Positions 46,188 to 52,438 of a stretch of 64,000 bases of DNA are shown piece after piece; position 1 is the first letter of the stretch; every line of letters begins with the position of its first letter. The position numbers and the translations under genes are program-made. Under the pieces are notes generated by a model, which searched no databases, was not told where the DNA came from, and worked only from the letters and a program-made list of their open reading frames with translations. Origin of the DNA: Halorubrum sp. Atlit-26R (GTDB lineage Archaea; Halobacteriota; Halobacteria; Halobacteriales; Haloferacaceae); the NCBI RefSeq assembly GCF_003666015.1, contig NZ_QPLT01000009.1:62001-126000 (forward strand), in the 5' to 3' direction.

Positions 46188-46195
46188 CCATATAC
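46188..46195 (-). promoter_or_regulatory. TATA box of the leftward structural operon
   Basis: GTATATGG on the minus strand, about 27-30 nt before ATG 46162, predicting a leaderless mRNA. It faces a second box (TTTAAG, about 46244-46250) for the rightward gene at 46276, so this is a divergent promoter pair. Confidence 0.55.
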
Positions 46196-46275
46196 TCCCG
46201 CATTCAGTACGGTCTGTGCCCGTTCCGTGTCACTTTGAGGTACATTTAAGTGAACCACCGTGCCCGCGAGGGGCG

Positions 46276-46485
46276 ATGGGATTCAAAAGTCTCGTCGACC
46301 GCGACGGCAGCGGAACCGTGACGATCGACAAACAGCACCTCGAACTCGACGGATTAGTCGCCGCCGACGGATCGATCAAGGAGGCCGACGCTCACACGCA
46401 GCGCGTCGGCGAGCGCGCGTACCTGGTGCGCTTCCCCGAGGACGGCGAAGTACCGACGCTGTTGGAACTCGTGGGGCGAGCGTGA
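46276..46485 (+). CDS. Small provirus protein, possibly AbrB-like
   Basis: 69 residues. The strand-rich stretch [20 protein letters not shown], then [19 protein letters not shown], is reminiscent of swapped-hairpin AbrB DNA-binding domains, but the match is weak. It is transcribed divergently from the structural operon, so a regulatory role is plausible. A TTTAAG box 27 nt upstream supports the start. Confidence 0.5.
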   Translation: MGFKSLVDRDGSGTVTIDKQHLELDGLVAADGSIKEADAHTQRVGERAYLVRFPEDGEVPTLLELVGRA

Positions 46486-46554
46486 AACCTCGCGGAAGGG
46501 GGCTCTCGACGCGAGCCCGTGGGGTCCGACGTAGATGTATTCACGATCCGCGAT

Positions 46555-46596
46555 CTATGTACTTCGCTCGACGCGATCGGCGCGCAAGGTACATAG
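46555..46596. promoter_or_regulatory. Inverted repeat CTATGTAC/GTACATAG, candidate operator
   Basis: CTATGTAC (46555-46562) and GTACATAG (46589-46596) are perfect 8-bp inverted arms 26 nt apart in the 239-bp gap before the small regulator gene. TATGTAC recurs at 47544-47550 upstream of the pilin-like gene. Confidence 0.45.
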
Positions 46597-46724
46597 AAAT
46601 CGGTCGGGTTGTGGGTGGCGGCCGCGGTGATCGTGGTCGATCTGGCGGTGCTACTTCAACACGGACCGATTCAGTTACTCCAGAACGACGGGATCGCGAC
46701 CCCCGGACATACGATGTGGTATAA

Positions 46725-46982
46725 ATGAGCCGTCGAACCAGCCTCAAGATCACCGACGAACGCGAGCGCCAGCTCGAAAAGGCGAGTGAGATCGTGGCGA
46801 GCGGTCCCGACGACGACCCGCCGATGAGCGTCGTGATCGACGCCGCCCTCGCACATCTGATTCAGTCAAAGGAGAATATCCGCGAGGCTCGCGATGAATT
46901 AGATCCGGCAACAATTCAGCAGTTCAATACAGATGTACTCGGATTGCGGTACAGAACAAGAATAGAAAGTCGTTGGAGATAG
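46725..46982 (+). CDS. Small ribbon-helix-helix-type regulator
   Basis: 85 residues: RRTSLKITDERERQLEKASE followed by DDDPPMSVVIDAALAHLI. The short strand then two helices is a ribbon-helix-helix pattern. A hydrophilic tail follows. It lies downstream of the palindromic gap and may bind it. It is convergent with the pilin-like gene. Confidence 0.65.
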   Translation: MSRRTSLKITDERERQLEKASEIVASGPDDDPPMSVVIDAALAHLIQSKENIREARDELDPATIQQFNTDVLGLRYRTRIESRWR

Positions 46983-46993
46983 CTGTGGTCAGC

Positions 46994-47419
46994 CTATGAG
47001 AGGTCGGCAGTCCCCTCAAAGATCACGTTGCCACTCGGATCGTGAATGAGCTGGATCGTTGAATCTGAGCCGCCACTGAACGAACTGGAATTGTCAAACT
47101 TTACCGTTACCCCCGTTTGCCAATTATCTGAAGAAAGGTCTGGGGTAACTCCAGTACGCCGTTCTCCGTCAACGGATAAGACGAGATCGTCGATCGGAAT
47201 TGCCTGACCACCAGTCTTTGTGATATTCACCGATGAATCGTTTGAGCTTTCGATATCGAAACTCGCCTGCGGCGCTGTATCTCCTAACTGGTCGCCGAGT
47301 CCGAGAACGAACGTCCCGATAACGGCCGCCAGGATGACGGTGATTGCGACCATGAGTATGACGCCGATGACGGGACTCACTGCCCTGTCGTCCGCGTTGG
47401 ATTGGTTGCGTGGTTTCAT
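46994..47419 (-). CDS. Type IV pilin-like protein (Pilin_N), provirus cargo
   Basis: 141 residues. The class III signal and H-domain [20 protein letters not shown] followed by [15 protein letters not shown] are those of haloarchaeal PilA-type pilins, processed by PibD. The rest is a small beta-rich head (about 60-141). The ATG at 47419 gives a normal 12-residue leader. A longer GTG start at 47521 has a good TATA (TACATAAG, 47543-47550) but would place 34 extra residues before the signal, so the mRNA may instead have a leader. Its presence in a provirus is unusual. Confidence 0.75.
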   Translation of the reverse strand: MKPRNQSNADDRAVSPVIGVILMVAITVILAAVIGTFVLGLGDQLGDTAPQASFDIESSNDSSVNITKTGGQAIPIDDLVLSVDGERRTGVTPDLSSDNWQTGVTVKFDNSSSFSGGSDSTIQLIHDPSGNVIFEGTADLS

Positions 47420-47621
47420 AGTTTGAACCCAGCGGCCACCGCCGAACGAGGTCTCGGGGACTCGAGCGCCGTCGTCGACGCCGGAGATTCCCTCGTCCCG
47501 TTCAGATCGGTTGCTGGTCACTCGTAGGGAGGTAGGGCTTCCTTATGTACTTACTGGCATGAGTATCAGCGGAGAAAATTAGACGAATAGGTTCACATTC
47601 GCTGACGTATGTAGTTACATT

Positions 47622-48398
47622 ATGGAACCCACGGCGCCCTCCCTCTCCCGGACTTACAGCGATCGCGTGTATCCGGATCCGTGGGAGAAAGTCCTCGACT
47701 ATCGCCGCGTCCGCGAGTACGCCGCTGAACACCCGAACGCCGGCCGTGTCCGTGTTGGGCGAGCGCTTGATCTTCCCTCCGCACGCGTCCGCGGCTGGCT
47801 CAAAGACGCTGTGCCCGATCCGGTTCGGGGAATTAATGCCGCGATCGACCGTGGCTGGCTCGACCCGGACCCCGAGGGCGAGACGGCCGTCGCGCTCGTC
47901 GACCTGCTCGCGCACGTCCTCGCCGGGGGGAGCATCGCGGCCGAGAGTTACGCGCCTGCGGTGACGCCCGGGAAACGAGTGAGCGCCACGGAGGTCCGGG
48001 AAGCCTTCGAGCGCGTCGGTGTGGTGACGCGCACCCGTAACGCCGACACGCCCAACCGGGCGACCGAGATCGTCCCCACGTGCGACGGGACGGTTCTCGG
48101 TCGATGTCTCGTCGCAATGGGAGCACCAACGGGTGTGAAAACATCGCTCGATCACCTCCCGGCGGTCGTGTGGGACGTTCCTCAGTCGGTTCGTCGGTCG
48201 TTCGCACGGATCTACGTTCGACACCGCGGGCTGAGATACCCCGACAAGTCGACGACACAAGTACAGGTCGAACGTCCGAATTCGTTCATCACCGAACTTC
48301 GGGAGGTTCTGGACGACGTACTAGATGAGCGCGTTACCACGGCGGACGCCGGACTAACGATCTCGGCGGCTGCCGCTCGGGAGCTCGGTGTAGAGTAA
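47622..48398 (+). CDS. Predicted DNA-binding protein with HTH, provirus
   Basis: 258 residues. The N-terminus has a helix-turn-helix: HPNAGRVRVGRALDLPSARV followed by RGWL. The middle includes VSATEVREAFERVGVVTRTR, possibly a second winged-helix part. The C-terminus is acidic. I recognise no family. Upstream, TATGTAGTTACATTATGG overlaps the start region. It could be an excision or lysogeny regulator; inference from position only. Confidence 0.55.
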   Translation: MEPTAPSLSRTYSDRVYPDPWEKVLDYRRVREYAAEHPNAGRVRVGRALDLPSARVRGWLKDAVPDPVRGINAAIDRGWLDPDPEGETAVALVDLLAHVLAGGSIAAESYAPAVTPGKRVSATEVREAFERVGVVTRTRNADTPNRATEIVPTCDGTVLGRCLVAMGAPTGVKTSLDHLPAVVWDVPQSVRRSFARIYVRHRGLRYPDKSTTQVQVERPNSFITELREVLDDVLDERVTTADAGLTISAAAARELGVE

Positions 48399-48412
48399 CG
48401 ACGACACTCGCC

Positions 48413-48670
48413 TCACTCGCCTTCGAGGTCGCTGGCGTCGAGTTCGCCTGCGAGGTATGCGCGTCCCCGGTCTGTAATTCGGTAGTACCCTGAGTCGACC
48501 GGCTCGACGAGACCGGAATTTTCGAGCTTTCCGATCCGTCGAGAGACCCAGTTCCGAGTGTATTCGAGGTTCTTCGCGATTACGGCGGGCGTCAGGATGA
48601 GACCTGACTCGTCGAGTAGCTCAAGCACTCGGTCGTCGGTCTGATTCATCCAGTCCACCCGAGGGCGCAT
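48413..48670 (-). CDS. phiH1-type repressor, winged-helix protein
   Basis: 85 residues: MRPRVDWMNQTDDRVLELLD, then LTPAVIAKNLEYTRNWVSRR as the recognition region, then GYYRITDRGRAYLAGELD. This matches the repressor family named after halovirus phiH1 and common in haloarchaeal proviruses; it probably maintains lysogeny. A TTATATG box at 48691-48697 gives a leaderless mRNA. The region up to 48760 with repeated GGTT words (GGTTCGGTTTGGTTC) may hold its operators. Confidence 0.82.
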   Translation of the reverse strand: MRPRVDWMNQTDDRVLELLDESGLILTPAVIAKNLEYTRNWVSRRIGKLENSGLVEPVDSGYYRITDRGRAYLAGELDASDLEGE

Positions 48671-48852
48671 ACCCTCGACTTATTTGGGTTCATATAACAG
48701 ATACCGGTTCGGTTTGGTTCAATTGGCATTTAGTGTTTTCTACTACACGGTTTGATGGGTTAATGTTAAGTCGTTGGTGTCCTTCGGAGCGTACAACGGA
48801 AGCACTATCGCGGACCCGTCGCTCCTGATGGGTCCAATCATTCGCAAAAGCG

Positions 48853-48885
48853 GACCCCGCTGCTGGAGACAGCGGGTCCGCGTGG
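48853..48885. other. Strong hairpin in the 48671-49052 gap
   Basis: GCGGACCC-CGCTG and CAGCGGGTCCGC form a 12-bp stem with one bulge and a small loop. On the minus strand it is followed by TTTT, like an intrinsic terminator. A second perfect palindrome, GGGATTT-G-AAATCCC, lies about 70 nt to the right. The minus-strand frame across both (GTG at 49001) has a TATA box at the right distance, so either a small RNA or a 103-codon gene is possible. Confidence 0.45.
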
Positions 48886-49020
48886 GCTTCCGTGAGATAG
48901 GCACGAAAGCCATGCTCGACCACTACGCGCCGGGATTTGAAATCCCCGATCGACCGAGGAACCGCAACACAATCGCCGGAGGCGACTACTTTCAGTTTCA
49001 CCGCCCGCGTCTGGATCTTT

Positions 49021-49030
49021 TCTTTTTAAC
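49021..49030. promoter_or_regulatory. TATA-like box shared by two divergent starts
   Basis: TCTTTTTAAC. Its centre lies about 27 nt before the ATG at 49053 (plus) and about 25 nt before a GTG at 49001 (minus). Confidence 0.4.
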
Positions 49031-49052
49031 ACCCGTTCATCGGTTGGAATCG

Positions 49053-49313
49053 ATGCCTCCGAAAGAAGTTGTGCGGATCGAAGACCGGCAGGATAGGTGG
49101 CGGTTCGTGTGTCCCCGCGGCCACCGCTCGTGGGAACCGACAAATCACCACTTCTGGTGTCAGAAGTGTGCCGCGAGCGACGACTACGACGGTGTCTTTC
49201 AGACCCTCCGCGACCGTAAGACCGGCGCCGAGTTGACTCGTGATCGGGTGCGGCTCGTGACGCCGGTCGGCCCCTACGACCGAGATCTCGACGGCGAGGA
49301 GGGGTCCGCGTGA
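49053..49313 (+). CDS. Small zinc-ribbon protein upstream of the integrase
   Basis: 86 residues. Potential ligands: FVCPRGHRSW and HHFWCQKCA. It starts MPPKEVVRIEDRQDRWRF. The start at 49053 is fixed by the TATA-like box 27 nt upstream; the longer frame crosses hairpin-rich DNA. Its stop overlaps the next GTG (GTGA). It heads the three-gene integrase operon and could act in recombination directionality; not shown. Confidence 0.6.
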   Translation: MPPKEVVRIEDRQDRWRFVCPRGHRSWEPTNHHFWCQKCAASDDYDGVFQTLRDRKTGAELTRDRVRLVTPVGPYDRDLDGEEGSA

Positions 49314-49420
49314 GCGACGAGAGCGGACACGCCCGCCGGATCGCCGAGCAGCTCGCGATGTACGACGACGAGGACGGCGAAGACGATGAGACCGAAGAGC
49401 CGGAGGAGTCCGATGAGTGA
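49310..49420 (+). CDS. Tiny acidic protein between zinc protein and integrase
   Basis: 36 residues, starting V-S-D-E-S-G-H-A-R-R and then a run of Asp/Glu. It overlaps both neighbours (GTGA at 49310; the integrase ATG lies inside its last codons), which argues for translational coupling. No family recognised. Confidence 0.45.
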   Translation: MSDESGHARRIAEQLAMYDDEDGEDDETEEPEESDE

Positions 49421-50456
49421 CGAGCTCGAACCGATCCCGCCCGAGCGCGCCGTCGAGATGCACCTCGACCGGATGAAAGAGGATCGCGCCGAGTGGACCC
49501 GGACGACCCACCAGAGCGAGCTTCGGCCGTTCGTCGAGTGGTGCCGCGAAGAGGGTTCGATCGACAATCTGAACGAACTCTCCGGCCGGGACCTGTACGA
49601 ATACCGGATCTGGCGCCGGGAGGGAGGGTACAGCAACAGCAAGGTCGACGAACTCGCGAAGAAGACGCTTCATTCGAACCTCTCGACGTTGCGGTCGTTC
49701 CTCAAGTTCTGCGGGGAGATCGAGGCGGTCCCGTCGGACCTGTACGAGAAGGTGCCGCTCGTGAAGCTCACCCGCGAGGACGAGGTTAGCGACTCGTACC
49801 TTCGACCGGAGCGAGCAGCGGACATCGTCGAGTACCTCTCTCGGTACGAGTACGCGAGCCGCGATCACGTCGTCTGGGCGTTGATTTGGCACACGGGCGC
49901 GCGTCTCGGCGCGGTCCGATCGCTCGATCTCCAGGATCTCGACTTGGAGGGAAACAAGCCCTCGATCGAGTTCGTTCACCGGCCAGAGACCGGAACTCCG
50001 CTCAAGAACGACGCTGCGAGTGAACGGGTCAACCGTATCAGCCGCCGCGTCGCCCAGATTCTACAGGACTACATCGACGGTCCGCGGACGGACGCCGTCG
50101 ACGACCACGGCCGGAACCCGCTCGTGACAACCGACGCGGGTCGGATCGCGGCCGGGACTATCCGGAAGGCGTTCTACCGATGGACTCGGCCGTGTTTCAT
50201 CGGCAAGGAGTGCCCGCACGACGAGGATCCGGACTCGTGTAAGTTCGCGACGTTCCGGCACGTGAGCGGGTGTCCGTCCGCTCGGTCGCCTCACGACGCC
50301 CGCAAGGCGCGGGTGACGAAGTACCGGAACGACGGCGTCCCTCGGGGCGTCGTTTCGGATCAGCTCAACGCGAGCGAGGACGTTCTCGACAAGCACTACG
50401 ACCGCGCTTCGGAGCGCGAGAAGGCAGACCGCCGCTGGCGGATTATACAACAATGA
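49413..50456 (+). CDS. int: Tyrosine recombinase/integrase (SNJ2-type)
   Basis: 347 residues. The N-terminal SAM-like core-binding domain spans about 15-110. The catalytic domain has Arg in IWHTGARLGAVRSLDLQDLD near residue 170, His/Arg in SPHDARKARVTKYRNDG near 290, and the nucleophile tyrosine in DVLDKHYDRASEREK near 328. A cysteine/histidine insertion (CFIGKECPHDEDPDSC) precedes the HxxR box, as in several haloarchaeal integrases. It ends 46 nt before attR and would cut within the tRNA-Arg 3' end. Confidence 0.93.
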   Translation: MSDELEPIPPERAVEMHLDRMKEDRAEWTRTTHQSELRPFVEWCREEGSIDNLNELSGRDLYEYRIWRREGGYSNSKVDELAKKTLHSNLSTLRSFLKFCGEIEAVPSDLYEKVPLVKLTREDEVSDSYLRPERAADIVEYLSRYEYASRDHVVWALIWHTGARLGAVRSLDLQDLDLEGNKPSIEFVHRPETGTPLKNDAASERVNRISRRVAQILQDYIDGPRTDAVDDHGRNPLVTTDAGRIAAGTIRKAFYRWTRPCFIGKECPHDEDPDSCKFATFRHVSGCPSARSPHDARKARVTKYRNDGVPRGVVSDQLNASEDVLDKHYDRASEREKADRRWRIIQQ

Positions 50457-50501
50457 GTGTCACACAAATTCAAGCCGATTACAGCGGGATAACTACGGGA
50501 C

Positions 50502-50520
50502 TCAAGTCCCGTCGCGCCCG
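50502..50520 (+). other. attR, copy of the tRNA-Arg 3' end
   Basis: TCAAGTCCCGTCGCGCCCG, one mismatch to attL. ACGGGACT-CA-AGTCCCGT overlaps it as an 8-bp hairpin, mimicking a T-arm and possibly terminating int. A further partial copy, ATCCCGTCGCGCC, lies at 50588-50600. Confidence 0.8.
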
Positions 50521-50658
50521 TTCCTTCGCTTCGCTCAGTCACGGGCGCGACTGGCTCCACGCTCGCTCACTGCGTTCGCTCGCGTGGATCCCGTCGCGCC
50601 GTATCGTTCTAATCGAGAGATAACAACAGAACAACCCAAAAAATCGCAACAGTACCGG

Positions 50659-50799
50659 CTACTCGTCTTCGAGCGCGTCGTAGACGTCTCGGTTCGAATT
50701 GCGGTCGTCCGCCGCGACCCGTCGAACCAACTCCTGCCGGATGTCCTCCATTACGTCGTCGAGCGGTGATGTCGTTTCTGCTCCCTCTTCGGTGGCCAT
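50659..50799 (-). CDS. Small acidic protein downstream of the Fic/Doc gene
   Basis: 46 residues (M-A-T-E-E-G-A-E and so on to D-A-L-E-D-E), helical and charged, with DDVMEDIRQELVRRVAADDR as its core. It starts 25 nt after the Doc-like gene and is probably co-transcribed. It does not look like Phd, so antitoxin status is a guess from position. Confidence 0.5.
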   Translation of the reverse strand: MATEEGAETTSPLDDVMEDIRQELVRRVAADDRNSNRDVYDALEDE

Positions 50800-50824
50800 A
50801 CCTGTACGGACGCGTCGAACGCCG

Positions 50825-51313
50825 TTAATCGTTCGGGTCCGACGAGTCACCGGTCAACTCCGCTAGCCCGTACCGGATGAGTTCGTCTCGCCACGCTTCG
50901 ATCTCACCGGCCAGATCGAGTGCTTCGGTGTGGGATCGGAGATACTCCGTGGTGTCCTCCTCATCGACGGCCGCTTCGTCGGTGCCGAACGCTTTCAGTA
51001 TCGTCCTCACTTCGTCGTCGTACTCGAACCGATACCCGTTGAGGAAGTAGAAGACGACCGTCACGTTGAGCGCGGTACGTTTGTTCGCATCGACGAAGAG
51101 GTGATTAGCGACGAGGAGCCGCAGAAGATGATACGCCTTCTCGTGGATGGTTTCCGGCGCTGAGCCGAAGCTCCCCTCTTCGATGTAGTTCAGTGCGAAC
51201 TCGATGTCGCCGCGGTTCCGAACGCCGGCGGGAGTATCGGGATACTCCGCGACGACGTCGTCGTGGATGGTGACGACGTCTTCGACGGACGGGTACCACA
51301 ACGAGTCGGCCAT
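50825..51313 (-). CDS. Fic/Doc-family protein (death-on-curing type)
   Basis: 162 residues. The Fic motif is HLFVDANKRTALNVTVVF near residue 70, with His, Asp, Asn, Lys and Arg in place. A lysine in the DANKR position is the Doc subtype, known in bacteria to phosphorylate EF-Tu; AMP-transfer needs a glycine there. The preceding HEKAYHLLRLLVANH helix is typical. It may be the toxin of a pair with the small downstream gene. Confidence 0.85.
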   Translation of the reverse strand: MADSLWYPSVEDVVTIHDDVVAEYPDTPAGVRNRGDIEFALNYIEEGSFGSAPETIHEKAYHLLRLLVANHLFVDANKRTALNVTVVFYFLNGYRFEYDDEVRTILKAFGTDEAAVDEEDTTEYLRSHTEALDLAGEIEAWRDELIRYGLAELTGDSSDPND

Positions 51314-51582
51314 TCGCTCTGGCGTCGGTGCTACACCAGTGTAGATTTTGTCATCGTCGGCTGAACGATGTCAGAAATCACCGTTTCGATGACGTCGAAT
51401 TCGGCCGCCTCACGCCTCAAAGATCAAGCCGTTCGACAGTCGAAGTAGCGCCCGTAGCGTTCCAATCGCATGACAGCGGCGGGGTGACGGCTTCTTTCAG
51501 AGTGAGAGAGTTACGATTTTGAACGAAGGCGAGGTTCGTGTGTCGACTTTTTCCGGACCGCGACGGAACACTGCTCACACTC
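51314..51582. other. Non-coding gap
   Basis: About 270 bp between divergent genes. Beyond ordinary promoter space I see nothing. Confidence 0.3.
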
Positions 51583-52401
51583 ATGGACGTGACGGAGGGA
51601 ACAGTTCGGGAGATCTGTACCGACGCGGTCTTCGAACGCGGCGAAAAATACCTTTCTGAGAACCGAATCCTCGATATTCATCGCGTTGATACGACTGTAA
51701 CCGCCGTCGTGAGTGGTAGCCGTCAGTACGACGCGCGCGTCGATCTCGCGGCCGAGGGGTTCGATCCGTGGTGTGACTGCCCGTACGACGGGCCGGGGGC
51801 GTGTAAGCACGTCGTCGTCGTGTTACTTCGATGTGCGGACGAGTGCCCTCCCGACGAGGGTGACCGGCTTGACGCCGTACTCAGAACTGCCGACGCCGAC
51901 GACCTCCGCGATTTCCTTCGAGAGGCGCTGGCGACCGACGTTGCCGTCCGCGAACGGTTCTTCGCCCGTTTCGGCGAGTCGCCGACGCGGTCGGTCGACG
52001 CCCTGCGCGCCGCGATCGATCGGGAGTTCGAGAAGACGAACCCCGACTACTTCGTCGTCTTCGAGCCGATCGACTTCTCCGAGTGGTTCGATCTCGCGAG
52101 CGAGTATCTCGATCAGAGACGGTACACGTCGGCGGCGGCAGTGTATCGCGCTCTCGTCGAATCGCTCGACGACAACATGGAGCGCGTCGACGGGGCGTAC
52201 GACCACTTCTCGCAGGAGTTCACGCGAGCACTCGACGGGTACGTCGACTGCGTGACGGCAGGAGATATTGCCGCTGATGAGGCCGCCGATGCGGTCGCGT
52301 TCCTCGAGGGTCGGGCGACGTCGGGGACACCGTTTCTCAGTAAGCACTTCGAGCGCGCAGCGACGGAGTTGGAGGAAACGCTCACTGAGCGGCGAGAATA
52401 A
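51583..52401 (+). CDS. SWIM zinc-finger protein
   Basis: 272 residues. The SWIM motif is WCDCPYDGPGACKHVVVVLL (CxC-x(n)-CxH) near residue 65, preceded by the usual strand GSRQYDARVDLAAEGFDPW. The C-terminal 180 residues are helical and acidic, resembling the helical regions of archaeal SWIM proteins of unknown role. SWIM domains bind DNA or proteins. The ATG at 51583 is favoured because the family starts near VTEGTVREICTDAVFERGEK. Confidence 0.8.
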   Translation: MDVTEGTVREICTDAVFERGEKYLSENRILDIHRVDTTVTAVVSGSRQYDARVDLAAEGFDPWCDCPYDGPGACKHVVVVLLRCADECPPDEGDRLDAVLRTADADDLRDFLREALATDVAVRERFFARFGESPTRSVDALRAAIDREFEKTNPDYFVVFEPIDFSEWFDLASEYLDQRRYTSAAAVYRALVESLDDNMERVDGAYDHFSQEFTRALDGYVDCVTAGDIAADEAADAVAFLEGRATSGTPFLSKHFERAATELEETLTERRE

Positions 52402-52438
52402 TTCTCCGCTATCTCGCGTTTCGCCGCGGTTCGGTCGC

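Larger units (their letters stand above)
34913..50520. mobile_element. Integrated betapleolipovirus-like provirus (about 15.6 kb)
   Basis: The boundaries are the tRNA-Arg 3' end and its near-copy at 50502-50520. The tyrosine integrase ends 46 nt inside the right boundary. The left arm is a rightward, translationally coupled replication operon (35090-38913). The middle holds AT-rich cargo and a leftward structural operon (46162 to 40626) encoding several small membrane proteins, a Tat-exported spike and an NTPase. The right arm holds regulators and the integrase. Gene content and size match temperate betapleolipoviruses such as SNJ2 and the relatives HRPV-3 and HGPV-1 (established knowledge; not checked by search). 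No gene is obviously broken, so it may still be inducible. Confidence 0.85.

Noticed and set aside
48853-48960. tRNA gene encoded by the provirus
   Set aside because: GGGATTTGAAATCCC resembles a T-arm, but no acceptor or anticodon stem of the right size can be formed around it.
48690-49001. 103-codon minus-strand ORF from GTG 49001
   Set aside because: It crosses two strong palindromes and has no recognisable domain. The promoter spacing is suggestive, so it is discussed as a possible RNA or gene but not listed as a CDS.
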